Shown here: positions 1 through 8,441 of the stretch, piece by piece
How positions within the stretch are numbered: the first letter of the stretch is position 1
Layout: each line of letters starts with the position of its first letter
Assembly: GCF_041058985.1 (NCBI RefSeq)
Contig: NZ_JBEHZE010000001.1
Coordinates: forward strand, 930,001-994,000
From: Hyphococcus lacteus
Lineage (GTDB): Bacteria; Pseudomonadota; Alphaproteobacteria; Caulobacterales; Parvularculaceae
DNA length: 64,000 bases
Direction: 5' to 3'
The notes under the pieces: generated by a model
What the model saw: the letters and a program-made list of their open reading frames with translations, nothing else
Databases searched by the model: none
What the model was told of the DNA's origin: nothing
Program-made: the position numbers and the translations under genes

Positions 1-1190
1 ATCAATCGGTCGATAAGGTCTTCCCGCTGGTGGATAATCAGCCGGTTGCTGTGATGATTTATAATAACGCTGAGATCATGTCGACGCCGTGGGAGACGGT
101 GATCTCGCTATATCGAGAACAGGCCAGCGGGCGCTCGCTCGATACCGTTGCGGCGTATGCCGAAGATTTTATGGAATTCCTTTCAGGGAATCCTGACCTT
201 TTTCCGGCGGAACATCAGGACACAGAATTCTTTAAAGTTGTTGCCGTTGTCTTTACTGTGCTCGCCGAAGAGTTCGATCATCAAGTTCAGCAATTTTCCC
301 AATCACGTCAAGGTAATGTGCGTGATCATATTTCCGCGATTTTTGAATTCGTGGTGGGTCAGCTGCACACAGACTATATGCGCTGTCCGGACGATAGCCC
401 GCGCGGCGACCTGCCGTGCTTTCCAAAGGGGATGAGCGAGCAGATCCGGCGGCGGTATGGTAATGAGATTGATCAGCTTATCGGTAGCCTGCAAGTGTCA
501 TTAAAGAATGAGTATCCGGGTCTCGCGATCTCGGAAGATACGCGCAGCCGTTTGCGAGAGATTGCAGTTCAGGCCGTGGTAAAAGATGCGTTCTTTGAGC
601 ATTATACGGGTGTTGTTTTTGCGGGCTTTGGTTCCCGTGAGAAATTTCCGTCCATGCGTTCTTATCTCGCGTCGAGCGTCATTCTCGGGATTTTGAAACG
701 TAAACGTGACCGTCAGGCAGACATTGGCGCTGATTCTGGACCGGTGTTTCAGCCATTTGCACAAGACCGGATGATCCGAACATTCCTAACCGGGATGGAT
801 CAATATTTACGGATGTTTGTGTATTCGGAATCGTTAAAGCTTTCGATGGGGCTGGTGTCTGATATCGTCGGTCGCACGCCGAATTTATCGGATGCGCAAC
901 GCAACGCAATTTTCCGTGACTACAGCGAGAATAACCTTGGCGTTGCTTTGAACGAATTTTTCCGTTCGATTGATAATTATCAGTATGCGGTTCACACGCG
1001 GCCAATATTGCGCGCCATCAATTCATTGCCGAAAAAAGAGCTTGGTGAAACTGCGGCGTCGTTGATTAAACTCAATTCATTCCAGCAAAAAGTGATGCAC
1101 TCGGTCGAGACTGTCGGCGGCCCTATCGATGTGGCGGTGATCACACGTAATGGCGGGCTGGAATGGAAACGCGAAAAGCCGGATCTTTAG
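1..1190 (+). CDS. Hypothetical protein, 5' truncated, proteasome-like N-terminal fold suspected
   Basis: The reading frame is open to the left edge (first full codon at base 3), so the gene starts outside the window; the GTG at base 30 is probably internal. The visible part is about 395 residues. Its first residues (VFPL, then PVAVMIY, then PWETVI) resemble the strand-helix pattern of Ntn-hydrolase/proteasome-beta-like proteins that occur as hypothetical proteins in proteobacteria; this is recalled similarity, not a search result. The rest is mostly helical with no catalytic motif I recognise. The next gene starts 9 bases downstream on the same strand, so the two are probably co-transcribed. 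The function is unknown, and the N-terminal nucleophile that would prove the fold is outside the window. Confidence 0.7.
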   Translation, partial: QSVDKVFPLVDNQPVAVMIYNNAEIMSTPWETVISLYREQASGRSLDTVAAYAEDFMEFLSGNPDLFPAEHQDTEFFKVVAVVFTVLAEEFDHQVQQFSQSRQGNVRDHISAIFEFVVGQLHTDYMRCPDDSPRGDLPCFPKGMSEQIRRRYGNEIDQLIGSLQVSLKNEYPGLAISEDTRSRLREIAVQAVVKDAFFEHYTGVVFAGFGSREKFPSMRSYLASSVILGILKRKRDRQADIGADSGPVFQPFAQDRMIRTFLTGMDQYLRMFVYSESLKLSMGLVSDIVGRTPNLSDAQRNAIFRDYSENNLGVALNEFFRSIDNYQYAVHTRPILRAINSLPKKELGETAASLIKLNSFQQKVMHSVETVGGPIDVAVITRNGGLEWKREKPDL

Positions 1191-1199
1191 GAGCGGGTT

Positions 1200-1643
1200 A
1201 TGAGTGACAGATTAAAACAGATTTGGTCGGGCTTTTCTGGCTCTACAACGCGCCAACTAACGGGGCGCGGGGTTGATAATATCCTCGTTCCCAGCCGTAG
1301 CGATTATGCTGCGACGGACGAGAATTTCCTCCCCGAAAATTTTAGTGCGCCGGCTGATGCTGCGTTCTCTGCCCTGCGCGAAAACTTGGCCCATAAAGAA
1401 AAAAAGTTTGGTGGGAAGAAAAAACGTATGAGCCATAAGCCGAGCAACATGCCGTCAGAGGCCGAAGACTTTGTGGCGGCTACAGCATTCTCTGCATCGG
1501 GCGATGATTTGATCCGTGGGCTCCGTGCGACGGCTTTGCGGGTTGAGCGTCCAGATATTGATTATAGTGCTTATCTTGCATCGGACGAGGGCAAGGCTGT
1601 TTTCAAAAAATACAAAAAAAAGAAGCGGTTTGGTTTCTTTTAG
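1200..1643 (+). CDS. Hypothetical basic protein
   Basis: A 147-residue protein starting at ATG 1200, with GGAG about 7 bases upstream and only 9 bases after the preceding gene, so probably in the same operon. I do not recognise the family. It has no signal peptide or membrane segment. Lysine-rich patches sit near residues 67-80 (KEKKFGGKKKR) and at the C-terminus (KKYKKKKRFGFF), which suggests contact with nucleic acid or acidic lipid, but that is only inference. The coupling to the proteasome-fold-like gene suggests a shared job. Confidence 0.65.
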   Translation: MSDRLKQIWSGFSGSTTRQLTGRGVDNILVPSRSDYAATDENFLPENFSAPADAAFSALRENLAHKEKKFGGKKKRMSHKPSNMPSEAEDFVAATAFSASGDDLIRGLRATALRVERPDIDYSAYLASDEGKAVFKKYKKKKRFGFF

Positions 1644-1740
1644 TCGCGTTCTTCGCACCGATCATCGTAGGTTTGTTTGCGCTCGCTTGAAGCGGGGCGA
1701 GCGTCGCGCCATATCTTTTTAGAAATAATGGGAGATATGC

Positions 1741-2064
1741 ATGATCATAACGACTACCGACGGGGTTCCGGGCCGCGAGATTTCAACCAGTGTTGGTGTG
1801 GTGGCCGGCGAGGCGATTTTGGGTGTGAATATTTTTCGTGATCTATTCGCGGGTATCACTGATATTTTGGGTGGCCGCTCTAAGGGGTACCAAAAGGCGT
1901 TGCGTGAAGCGCGCGACCACGCGATGCGCGACATGGAAGAAGAAGCCAAACAGCTGGGCGCAGACGCCGTTGTTGGTATCGACATAGACTATGAGGCCGT
2001 CGATACCCAAAAGGGGGCAATGCTTTTAGTGTCGTGCAATGGCACTGCGGTGACACTCCGTTGA
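1741..2064 (+). CDS. YbjQ/UPF0145 family protein
   Basis: A 107-residue protein of the YbjQ (UPF0145) family. Family features visible are the early TTTDGVPGREI segment, the G-rich SVGVVAGEAILGVN stretch, a central helix with many alternating Arg/Glu, and the C-terminal GADAVVGIDIDYE strand. Length is normal for the family. The start ATG at 1741 is preceded by GGGAG at good spacing. The family forms small oligomeric domains sometimes annotated as putative heavy-metal binding, and its physiological role is not established. It stands alone, convergent with the cytochrome gene. Confidence 0.85.
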   Translation: MIITTTDGVPGREISTSVGVVAGEAILGVNIFRDLFAGITDILGGRSKGYQKALREARDHAMRDMEEEAKQLGADAVVGIDIDYEAVDTQKGAMLLVSCNGTAVTLR

Positions 2065-2107
2065 GTGTCACCCTAAATCGTAATTTTAAGAAATCGATGT
2101 GGCTGAA

Positions 2108-2722
2108 TTAGTGCGCTTCGCTGTCAGAAGGCGTTTCTTCAGCTTCAGCTTCGTCGGCAGTTTCATCTGCTGCTGGTGCAGCGGGAAAAGGCACCGGATT
2201 AGCTGACAGTGATCCAAGATAAGCCAAAATATCGGCGCGCTGTTCATCCCGTGGGAAGCGCTGAACCATGGCTGTGCCGGGAATGTATTCCTGAGAATTT
2301 TTCAAATACGCATCGAGGCGCTCATAGGTCCACTCGCCGCCAGCTTCTTGAAGGGCGCTAGTGTAGCTAAATCCTGCGTGGCTTGCGACCGGGCGATTGA
2401 CGATATCCCAAAGATTAGGCCCTGTGCTGTTTGCTCCACCTTCTTCAAAGGTGTGACATGATTTGCAAAGGGCTGAACGGCGTTCGCCACCTGCCGCGCT
2501 GGCGTTTGCCAATAATTCTCCAAGGCTAACTTGTGGCTTTTCTTCTGCTGGCGCGCTGGTTTCCAGCTCAATATCGCCGCCATAGGCCAAGTGAAGCTCG
2601 TCGCCACCACCGTGATGACCACCGCCAAAAAGCGCTGCTGTCAGCTGTGGAAGGCCAAAAATCAGGAGAAGAGCGGCCAAAACAGCCGCCGCAATCTTAT
2701 TGCCGAAGAGAGGGTCTTTCAT
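2108..2722 (-). CDS. cycM: Membrane-anchored cytochrome c (CycM/c552-like)
   Basis: A 204-residue class I cytochrome c. An uncleaved membrane anchor lies at about residues 9-33, followed by a Gly/His-rich linker, the haem-binding CKSCH at residues 86-90 and a probable axial Met at residue 152 (PGTAM). The C-terminal tail is Ala/Glu-rich. CycM-type proteins carry electrons from the bc1 complex to terminal oxidases at the periplasmic face of the inner membrane. The ATG at 2722 was chosen because it places the anchor at the N-terminus; the frame extends to 2770 but would add a charged leader. It is divergent from pheA, an arrangement I recall from other alphaproteobacteria. Confidence 0.88.
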   Translation of the reverse strand: MKDPLFGNKIAAAVLAALLLIFGLPQLTAALFGGGHHGGGDELHLAYGGDIELETSAPAEEKPQVSLGELLANASAAGGERRSALCKSCHTFEEGGANSTGPNLWDIVNRPVASHAGFSYTSALQEAGGEWTYERLDAYLKNSQEYIPGTAMVQRFPRDEQRADILAYLGSLSANPVPFPAAPAADETADEAEAEETPSDSEAH

Positions 2723-2992
2723 GGAACGGTCCCGATAATCTCTTAGATGGTGCATTTCGCGCGCCCACAAGGGGCGTCATGCAGGTAAAAGTCGAAGGGT
2801 TCGTACCGGTCTTCTTGATCTAGTGCAATCCTGCGGATGGGTGTCGTGGCGCGGCCTTTTCACGCGGGGGCAGTATTGCCGACCCCCCAGTGGAATTGGC
2901 CCAATTGCATCCCCGCAAATCCTTGGGCATAAGCCCGACGACCCTGAATGTGTGCCAGGGGGCGCGTATCGGGTGAAAAGGATACAGATTCC

Positions 2993-3850
2993 ATGAGTGA
3001 CAAGACAGATTCTTCAGTAAAGTTGATTTCCTATCAAGGCGAGCCAGGTGCGTTTTCTGAACAGGCTTGCAAGGCATATGCGCCGGACTTTACGCCTTTC
3101 GCTTGTGGGACTTTTGACGAAGCTGTGGCCGCTGTCACTGATGGGCGGGCTGAGCGGGCGATGTTGCCAATCGAGAATTCACTGGCTGGCCGGGTGGCTG
3201 ATATCCACCACCTTCTGCCGCGCGCGGGGCTTCATATTATCGCCGAACATTTTTTGCCGGTCGAGCATAATCTGATGGTCAAGCCCGGGGCAAAACTCGA
3301 AGACATCAAAGTGGCGCGTTCGCACCCAGTGGCATTGGCGCAAGTTCGTGATTTTTTACAGGCAAACAATATCCGCCCTGAAACCGCAGGCGATACAGCC
3401 GGTGCTGCTCGTCGATTGGCCGAGTCTGATCATTTAGACGAAGCGGTTATTGCATCTGAACAAGCTGCCAAACTTTATGGCCTTGAAATTCTCGCGCACA
3501 ATATTCAAGACGCAAACCATAACACTACTCGCTTTCTTGAAATGGCGAGTGAGCCACAAGATGCTGGGCCTGACGACGGACCAGTCGTCACGAGCTTTAT
3601 CTTCCAAGTTCGCAATATTCCGGCGGCGCTTTACAAGGCGCTTGGTGGTTTTGCAACGAATGGCGTGAACATGACAAAGCTTGAAAGTTATCAGCTTGAA
3701 GGTTCGTTCAGCGCGACAATGTTCTACGCAGATATTGAGGGGCACCCTAGCCACGATCCTGTGCGGCTCGCGCTTGAAGAACTGAGCTTTTTCTCTTCTT
3801 CACTCAATATTCTTGGGGTCTATAAGGTTGGTCGCGAACGCACGCTTTAA
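2993..3850 (+). CDS. pheA: Prephenate dehydratase
   Basis: Monofunctional prephenate dehydratase of 285 residues, which converts prephenate to phenylpyruvate in phenylalanine synthesis. The periplasmic-binding-fold catalytic part covers about residues 9-190 and includes the TRF motif at 179-181 (NHNTTRF). A regulatory ACT domain begins near residue 200, with the phenylalanine-binding KLESY at 229-233. No chorismate mutase domain is fused. The start at ATG 2993 follows AAAAGGA; an in-frame start at 2948 would add 15 residues unlike the family. The 270-base gap to cycM should hold both promoters. Confidence 0.96.
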   Translation: MSDKTDSSVKLISYQGEPGAFSEQACKAYAPDFTPFACGTFDEAVAAVTDGRAERAMLPIENSLAGRVADIHHLLPRAGLHIIAEHFLPVEHNLMVKPGAKLEDIKVARSHPVALAQVRDFLQANNIRPETAGDTAGAARRLAESDHLDEAVIASEQAAKLYGLEILAHNIQDANHNTTRFLEMASEPQDAGPDDGPVVTSFIFQVRNIPAALYKALGGFATNGVNMTKLESYQLEGSFSATMFYADIEGHPSHDPVRLALEELSFFSSSLNILGVYKVGRERTL

Positions 3851-3859
3851 AGGTCGTGA

Positions 3860-4777
3860 TTAGCGAGCCCAAATTTCTAATAATTGCCGTGCGATCGTAA
3901 AACGTGGCGGGACGAAAATACCCTCTGGGGCGTTTTCGTCTTTGTCGAGCAGTAATCGGATATCACTTTTGGCGACCCAACGGGCTTCCTCGATTTCATC
4001 AGTGTCCAAATTTAGATCGCGATCCTCAGCATCGGCGATAAAACCCATCATCATAGATGCCGGAAAAGGCCAAGGTTGAGAAAACTGATACCGAACATCT
4101 GTTAGCATGATCCCGGCTTCTTCAAATAGTTCTCGCTTAGCTGCTTCTTCGGGGGTCTCGCCAGCCTCGATGAATCCAGCAAGCGCCGATAAAAAACCCG
4201 GTGGCCAACTGGGACCGCGGCCCAACAGGCATGCGTCTTTATGCGTTGCCAGAACGATGGCGACGGGGTTCGACCGCGGAAAATGAATAGCTTCGCAATT
4301 CGGACACTGACTTTTTGCACCACCGAGCTGTAGGTCGGTTTCGTGCCCGCATGCCGAACAAAATTGATGGGTACGCCGCCATTCGATCAACCATCGTGCG
4401 TGGCCAATAACGGCTAAATCATCGCGGTTTAGCTCGCTCGCGGCCATACGCAGCGACATATATTCTCCGATATCTGCAAAGGCTGCGGTCTCGGGTGCTT
4501 GGCTTGTGGCGGATGCATCAATCCCAAAATAAGCGCGGTCATTTTTAAGGCCGAGAAAGACCGTCGTCGCGCCTTGGGGGAATTCGCTGCGGGCGGCCGT
4601 GGAAAGGAAACCAGCTTTTTTGCCATCGATTACAAGAGGATCACCCTGCCAAAGCGGGATCATCAAACTGTCGGGATCGGCAAGCCGCGCGCGAATGAAC
4701 GCTGTGCTGTCTTTTTCATTGTTTAGCCGCAGTAGCGGGTTATTTGCGAACCAGTTCGGATTTGCGCCAATTTTCAT
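3860..4777 (-). CDS. nudC: NAD(+) diphosphatase (RNA deNADding type)
   Basis: A 305-residue NudC. A zinc ribbon uses C140, C143, C158 and C161, followed by the Nudix box at about 201-223 (GFIEAGETPEEAAKRELFEE) and the family hallmark SQPWPFP at 233-239. These mark NADH pyrophosphatase rather than a general Nudix enzyme. It splits NAD(H) to NMN(H) and AMP, and homologues remove NAD caps from RNA. The ATG at 4777 was chosen over a TTG at 4813 that sits next to the stop of the upstream gene. It is convergent with pheA and on the same strand as the membrane protein at 4817. Confidence 0.95.
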   Translation of the reverse strand: MKIGANPNWFANNPLLRLNNEKDSTAFIRARLADPDSLMIPLWQGDPLVIDGKKAGFLSTAARSEFPQGATTVFLGLKNDRAYFGIDASATSQAPETAAFADIGEYMSLRMAASELNRDDLAVIGHARWLIEWRRTHQFCSACGHETDLQLGGAKSQCPNCEAIHFPRSNPVAIVLATHKDACLLGRGPSWPPGFLSALAGFIEAGETPEEAAKRELFEEAGIMLTDVRYQFSQPWPFPASMMMGFIADAEDRDLNLDTDEIEEARWVAKSDIRLLLDKDENAPEGIFVPPRFTIARQLLEIWAR

Positions 4778-4816
4778 GGTTGGGTTTCTGCGGCAGCCAC
4801 TGGATGGGCGCAAGCT

Positions 4817-5317
4817 TTATGCGCTGCTGCGCATAAATTCTTCGACATTTGAACGGCGGAAAATCATAATTAAAACCGCAAAAACCCAACTCGCACAGGC
4901 GGAATAGAATAACGCTGCGGAGTATTTCGTCGGCGAACCGGCATCCCATTCTACTGGGGTTTGGATCCCTAAGGGCGTGAAAAGGTGAAAAAGAATAGCG
5001 CCGCTCATAATGCCGAATGCGGCCACTGCGCCGAGAAATTGCGACAGCCCAATCAAGTCTTTCTTGTTCGTCAGTAAGAATATGACCGGTAACCCAATAA
5101 GCAGGATCGAAGCTGCTAACTCGCCCAAACCGATGATCCATGGCCCAGCTGGGAAAAACAGCCCAATTCCGGACCATTCCCGCAAGGTTGTAAAAATATG
5201 CTCAGGCGTAGGGTGACCAGCGAATTTGAACCGAAGCGAGTCCAGAAAAATAGCAGAAATAAACAATGCCCCGCCCCAAAGGATTGTGGTTTCTATTTTT
5301 GATTTCGCTTGGGTCAT
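4817..5317 (-). CDS. Small integral membrane protein, four predicted helices
   Basis: A 166-residue protein with about four hydrophobic segments (near residues 12-30, 52-80, 88-110 and 138-158) and a short basic C-terminus. The layout resembles DoxX-like or other small four-helix membrane proteins, but I cannot assign a family. The ATG at 5317 has GAGGGG about 8 bases upstream on the minus strand, a strong reason for this start; the open frame upstream runs through the 4.5S RNA gene and should not be coding. It probably shares a transcript with nudC (40 bases between them). Confidence 0.7.
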   Translation of the reverse strand: MTQAKSKIETTILWGGALFISAIFLDSLRFKFAGHPTPEHIFTTLREWSGIGLFFPAGPWIIGLGELAASILLIGLPVIFLLTNKKDLIGLSQFLGAVAAFGIMSGAILFHLFTPLGIQTPVEWDAGSPTKYSAALFYSACASWVFAVLIMIFRRSNVEEFMRSSA

Positions 5318-5449
5318 GGTTTGCCCCTCTTGGTTGATATGGCATGGGCCAATTTCAAAAGTTATCCCCAAAAGCCTAGCACGGGTCCAAAAAACTGCGA
5401 CAACACAACTCCCCCACTTGCAATCACGAAGCCGAGCGCAGATATTCCG

Positions 5450-5546
5450 CCATGGAAGGCTGGCGGACGTGCTTCTCGCCAACCCGGTCAGATCCGGAAG
5501 GAAGCAGCCGCAACGAGTTTTTGGCACGGGTCGTTCAGTCTTCCAC
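5450..5546 (+). ncRNA. ffs: 4.5S RNA of the signal recognition particle
   Basis: The conserved apical loop of bacterial SRP RNA is present at about 5487-5509 (GTCAGATCCGGAAGGAAGCA followed by GCC). Flanking sequences pair as expected: CTCG with CGAG, then CGTGC with GCACG (5525-5529 side), and GGAAG at 5454-5458 with CTTCC at 5540-5544. This gives a single hairpin of about 95 nucleotides, the small SRP RNA form that binds Ffh and targets nascent membrane proteins. Ends are estimated from the pairing. ffs upstream of dnaX is a common arrangement in alphaproteobacteria. A pyrimidine-rich tract follows the 3' side. Confidence 0.95.
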
Positions 5547-5691
5547 TTTTACCCTGCAAATTGGCTTGGAGTGCACTGTGAACCCGCAGGTAGCCTGATT
5601 GTGCGGTATTTTGGGTAAAATGGGTGGTTGAGCCAACTGACGAGCCCGGCATATTAATGCTATGCCTATTGGGGGTATTGGTCGGAGTTTC

Positions 5692-7497
5692 ATGACGGAA
5701 TCGGATACATCGCCGGAAACGGCTAAGGAAAAGTCCAAAGCCGCCGCCTATCAGGTGTTGGCACGGAAATACCGTCCGCAGAATTTTGATGACCTGATCG
5801 GCCACGGGTCGATGGTCAAAACCTTGCGCAATGCATTTGCGTCCGATCGGATCGCCCATGCTTATATTCTGACCGGTGTGCGGGGGGTCGGTAAAACCAC
5901 CACGGCGCGTATTCTTGCGCGGGCCCTTAATTACGTTGGTCCCGACGGTGCCGATAATGGCCCGCAAATCGACATGCCCGTCGAAGGGCGTCATTGCAAA
6001 GCCATCGCGGAGAGCCGGCATCCAGACGTATTAGAGATGGACGCTGCATCACGAACGGGCGTCGGTGATATCCGTGAATTGATCGAAGGGGTGCGATATG
6101 CGCCGGTCGAGGCGCGCTACAAAGTTTACATCATCGACGAAGTGCACATGCTCTCGACGGCAGCATTTAATGCGCTGTTAAAAACCCTCGAAGAACCACC
6201 AGCCCATGTGAAGTTCATCTTTGCGACAACTGAAATCCGTAAGCTGCCGGTCACGGTGTTGTCGCGGTGTCAGCGTTTTGACCTGCGCCGCATTGAACCA
6301 GAAGTGTTAACGGACCACCTCGGGTCAATCGCCGAGAAAGAAAACGTCACCATTGAACGCGATGGCTTATGGATGATTGCTCGTGCGGCCGAAGGGTCGG
6401 TTCGCGATGGTCTTTCGATTCTTGATCAAGCTATTGTTCAGCACACGGCGCAAAAAAACGAAGATATTGTAAGTGCGGAAATGATCCGGGATATGCTCGG
6501 TCTTGCGGATCGCGGTTCGGTTTGGGCATTGCTTGATGCGTGTTTTAAAGGTGACACAAAATCAGCGCTTGAAAATTTCCGTTCGCAATATGATGCGGGC
6601 GCCGAGCCAACGGCGATTTTGCGTGATCTATTAGACCTCACTCATTTGCTCACACGGATCAAAGCCGCCGGGCCCGCAGCGGCCGCACACGGTCCGGCTG
6701 GCGAGGCCGATGCCGAGCGCGCGAAAACTATGGCTGACGCACTTGAAATGAACGCGTTAACCCGTGCTTGGTCATTGTTGATGAAGGGCCTCGGCGAGAC
6801 TCAAATCGCGCCTGATGCAGCGGCATCTGCGGAAATGGGTTTGATCCGGCTGGCCTTTGCGGCGGACCTGCCGACCCCTGATGAAGCCCTAAGGGCCTTA
6901 AAAAAAAATAGTTTACGTGGGGCTGTCGGTGCGACGGGCCCCGCGGGTGGCGCGGGAAATGCGCCACAAGCGGCGCAACAATCTGCGCAAGTTTATGATC
7001 TCCACCCGACGCGGACGCCCAAAATTGTGGTGCCGCAAGTCAGAACGTTTAAAGACGTCATTCAACTGGCGCGTGAAAAACGTGATGCGGTTTTGCGGGT
7101 CGAGCTTGAATCCTATGTGCATATAGTCTCGTTTGCTGCGGGGCGAATTGAATTGCGCCTACATGATGACTCGCCGCCAGATTTGGCCAACCGTTTGGCC
7201 CTGCGGTTAAAAGAATGGACCAAAAACCAGTGGGTGATCTCGGTTACGAACGAGGCTCAGGGCGAGGAGACCGTGCGCGGCGCGCGCGAACGCGAAGTGA
7301 TGGAGCATCCGATGGTGATGCACGCCATGGAACTTTTTCCGGGTGCGGAGGTTACGTCCATTCGTGATGTCGAGGCGGCGATTGCTCCGGTGCCTGATGA
7401 CGACGAAGACGCGCCGGTGGACCCCGATGAGGATGAGGTCGCTGCTGCGATGTCCGCGAATGCAGGAAAGCAAAGACAGGAAACAGGAAAAGCGTAA
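5692..7497 (+). CDS. dnaX: DNA polymerase III tau subunit (with probable gamma by frameshift)
   Basis: Clamp-loader ATPase of 601 residues. Walker A (GVRGVGKTT) lies at about 62-70, Walker B (DEVH) at 149-152 and the sensor SRC at about 191-193. Domain III runs to about residue 370, followed by a tau-specific linker and C-terminal region that contact helicase and polymerase. The usual zinc-binding cysteine cluster between Walker A and B is reduced to a single cysteine (C102). The start ATG at 5692 follows GGAG; an ATG at 5662 lacks a ribosome site. The stop overlaps the ATG of ybaB, which implies translational coupling. A nine-A run at 6900-6908 followed by a minus-one TAG predicts a 406-residue gamma form (separate entry). 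Confidence 0.96.
   Translation: MTESDTSPETAKEKSKAAAYQVLARKYRPQNFDDLIGHGSMVKTLRNAFASDRIAHAYILTGVRGVGKTTTARILARALNYVGPDGADNGPQIDMPVEGRHCKAIAESRHPDVLEMDAASRTGVGDIRELIEGVRYAPVEARYKVYIIDEVHMLSTAAFNALLKTLEEPPAHVKFIFATTEIRKLPVTVLSRCQRFDLRRIEPEVLTDHLGSIAEKENVTIERDGLWMIARAAEGSVRDGLSILDQAIVQHTAQKNEDIVSAEMIRDMLGLADRGSVWALLDACFKGDTKSALENFRSQYDAGAEPTAILRDLLDLTHLLTRIKAAGPAAAAHGPAGEADAERAKTMADALEMNALTRAWSLLMKGLGETQIAPDAAASAEMGLIRLAFAADLPTPDEALRALKKNSLRGAVGATGPAGGAGNAPQAAQQSAQVYDLHPTRTPKIVVPQVRTFKDVIQLAREKRDAVLRVELESYVHIVSFAAGRIELRLHDDSPPDLANRLALRLKEWTKNQWVISVTNEAQGEETVRGAREREVMEHPMVMHAMELFPGAEVTSIRDVEAAIAPVPDDDEDAPVDPDEDEVAAAMSANAGKQRQETGKA
6891..6942 (+). promoter_or_regulatory. Predicted programmed -1 frameshift cassette in dnaX
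   Basis: Within dnaX there is AAGGG at 6891-6895, a run of nine A at 6900-6908 (zero frame TTA AAA AAA AAT), a TAG in the minus-one frame directly after the run at 6909-6911, and a hairpin 10 bases on: GGGGCTGTCG (6919-6928), loop GTG, CGACG, one bulged G, GCCCC (ending 6942). A second perfect 7-bp hairpin follows at 6947-6967. E. coli dnaX uses an internal SD-like site, an A-rich slippery site, a near minus-one stop and a stem-loop to make gamma; Thermus uses nine A and transcriptional slippage. The layout here fits either route and would give a 406-residue gamma. Confidence 0.75.
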
Positions 7498-7817
7498 TGG
7501 ATATTGGTGAATTGATGAAACAGGCCGGCAAGATGCAGGCCAAAATGCAAGAGATGCAGGAACAAATTGCAGATCTCGAAGCGACCGGTGAAGCGGGCGC
7601 TGGGATGGTGAAGGTCGTTCTGAATGGCAAGGGCTATGCAAAAGCCGTCGCCATCGAACGGTCATTGATGAAAGAGGACGACACAGAAATCCTCGAAGAT
7701 CTGATCGCCGCTGCAATCAATGATGCAAAATCGAAACTTGAAACCGAGTCAGCGGAACACATGAAAAAAATGACAGCCGGCATGCCGATCCCACCCGGCA
7801 TGAAGCTGCCGTTTTAG
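7497..7817 (+). CDS. ybaB: YbaB/EbfC nucleoid-associated protein
   Basis: A 106-residue protein of the YbaB/EbfC family, which forms tweezer-like dimers that bind DNA. A Met/Gln-rich N-terminal helix (LMKQAGKMQAKMQ) is followed by the strand region GMVKVVLNGKGYAKAV and a C-terminal helix ending KKMTAGMPIPPGMKLPF, all typical. Its ATG overlaps the dnaX stop by one base and recR follows 18 bases later, the conserved dnaX-ybaB-recR order. Confidence 0.95.
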   Translation: MDIGELMKQAGKMQAKMQEMQEQIADLEATGEAGAGMVKVVLNGKGYAKAVAIERSLMKEDDTEILEDLIAAAINDAKSKLETESAEHMKKMTAGMPIPPGMKLPF

Positions 7818-7835
7818 ACGAGTTGTTGTTGCGTT

Positions 7836-8441
7836 ATGCCCGCATCCCCCATTGGTCCTGAACTACAGCGCCTCATTGACCTTCTGGCAAAAATGCCGGG
7901 GTTTGGGCCACGCTCGGCCAAGCGGGCGGCGCTTTATCTTTTGAAAAAGCGTGAGCCGGTCATGCGGCCGCTTGCTTTTGCGCTCGATGATGCGGCCAAC
8001 AAAGTCAAAGCTTGCAGTGTATGCGGGAATTGGGACTCGATTGATCCGTGTGCAGTATGTGCCGATATTGATCGCGACAATACTGTTCTGTGTGTGGTAC
8101 AGGACGTGGCTGACCTGTGGGCGCTTGAACGCGCGGGTGCACACAAAGGGCGCTACCATGTTCTGGGTGGGTTACTATCACCGCTAGACGGGGTTGGTCC
8201 TGATGATCTCAATATGGGGGCGCTCATCGCCCGTGTCACAGGCGGAGCAATTACCGAAGTGGTGCTCGCCTTGCCAAGTACCGTCGATGGTCAGACCACA
8301 GCACATTATTTGACCGAGCACCTTGAAAACGGAACCGTTACCGTTACACGCCTGAGTCAGGGTGTGCCGGTCGGGGGTGAACTTGATTACCTTGATGAGG
8401 GAACGCTCGCGGCGGCTATGCGCTCGCGCCGTCCGTTTTAA
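7836..8441 (+). CDS. recR: Recombination protein RecR
   Basis: A 201-residue RecR, which with RecO loads RecA on gapped DNA. It has the helix-hairpin-helix PGFGPRSAKRAA at about 21-32, a zinc finger with C60, C63, C72 and C75, a Toprim domain with the acidic patch around residues 80-160 (VVQDVADLWALE), and a C-terminal Walker-like loop (LSQGVPVGGELDYLDEGTL). Length is normal. The 3' end overlaps the convergent GT87 gene by 26 bases, so there is no room for a separate terminator. Confidence 0.96.
   Translation: MPASPIGPELQRLIDLLAKMPGFGPRSAKRAALYLLKKREPVMRPLAFALDDAANKVKACSVCGNWDSIDPCAVCADIDRDNTVLCVVQDVADLWALERAGAHKGRYHVLGGLLSPLDGVGPDDLNMGALIARVTGGAITEVVLALPSTVDGQTTAHYLTEHLENGTVTVTRLSQGVPVGGELDYLDEGTLAAAMRSRRPF

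Noticed and set aside
5318..5527. 70-residue N-terminal extension of the small membrane protein
   Set aside because: It runs antisense through the 4.5S RNA gene, and ATG 5317 has a strong ribosome site.
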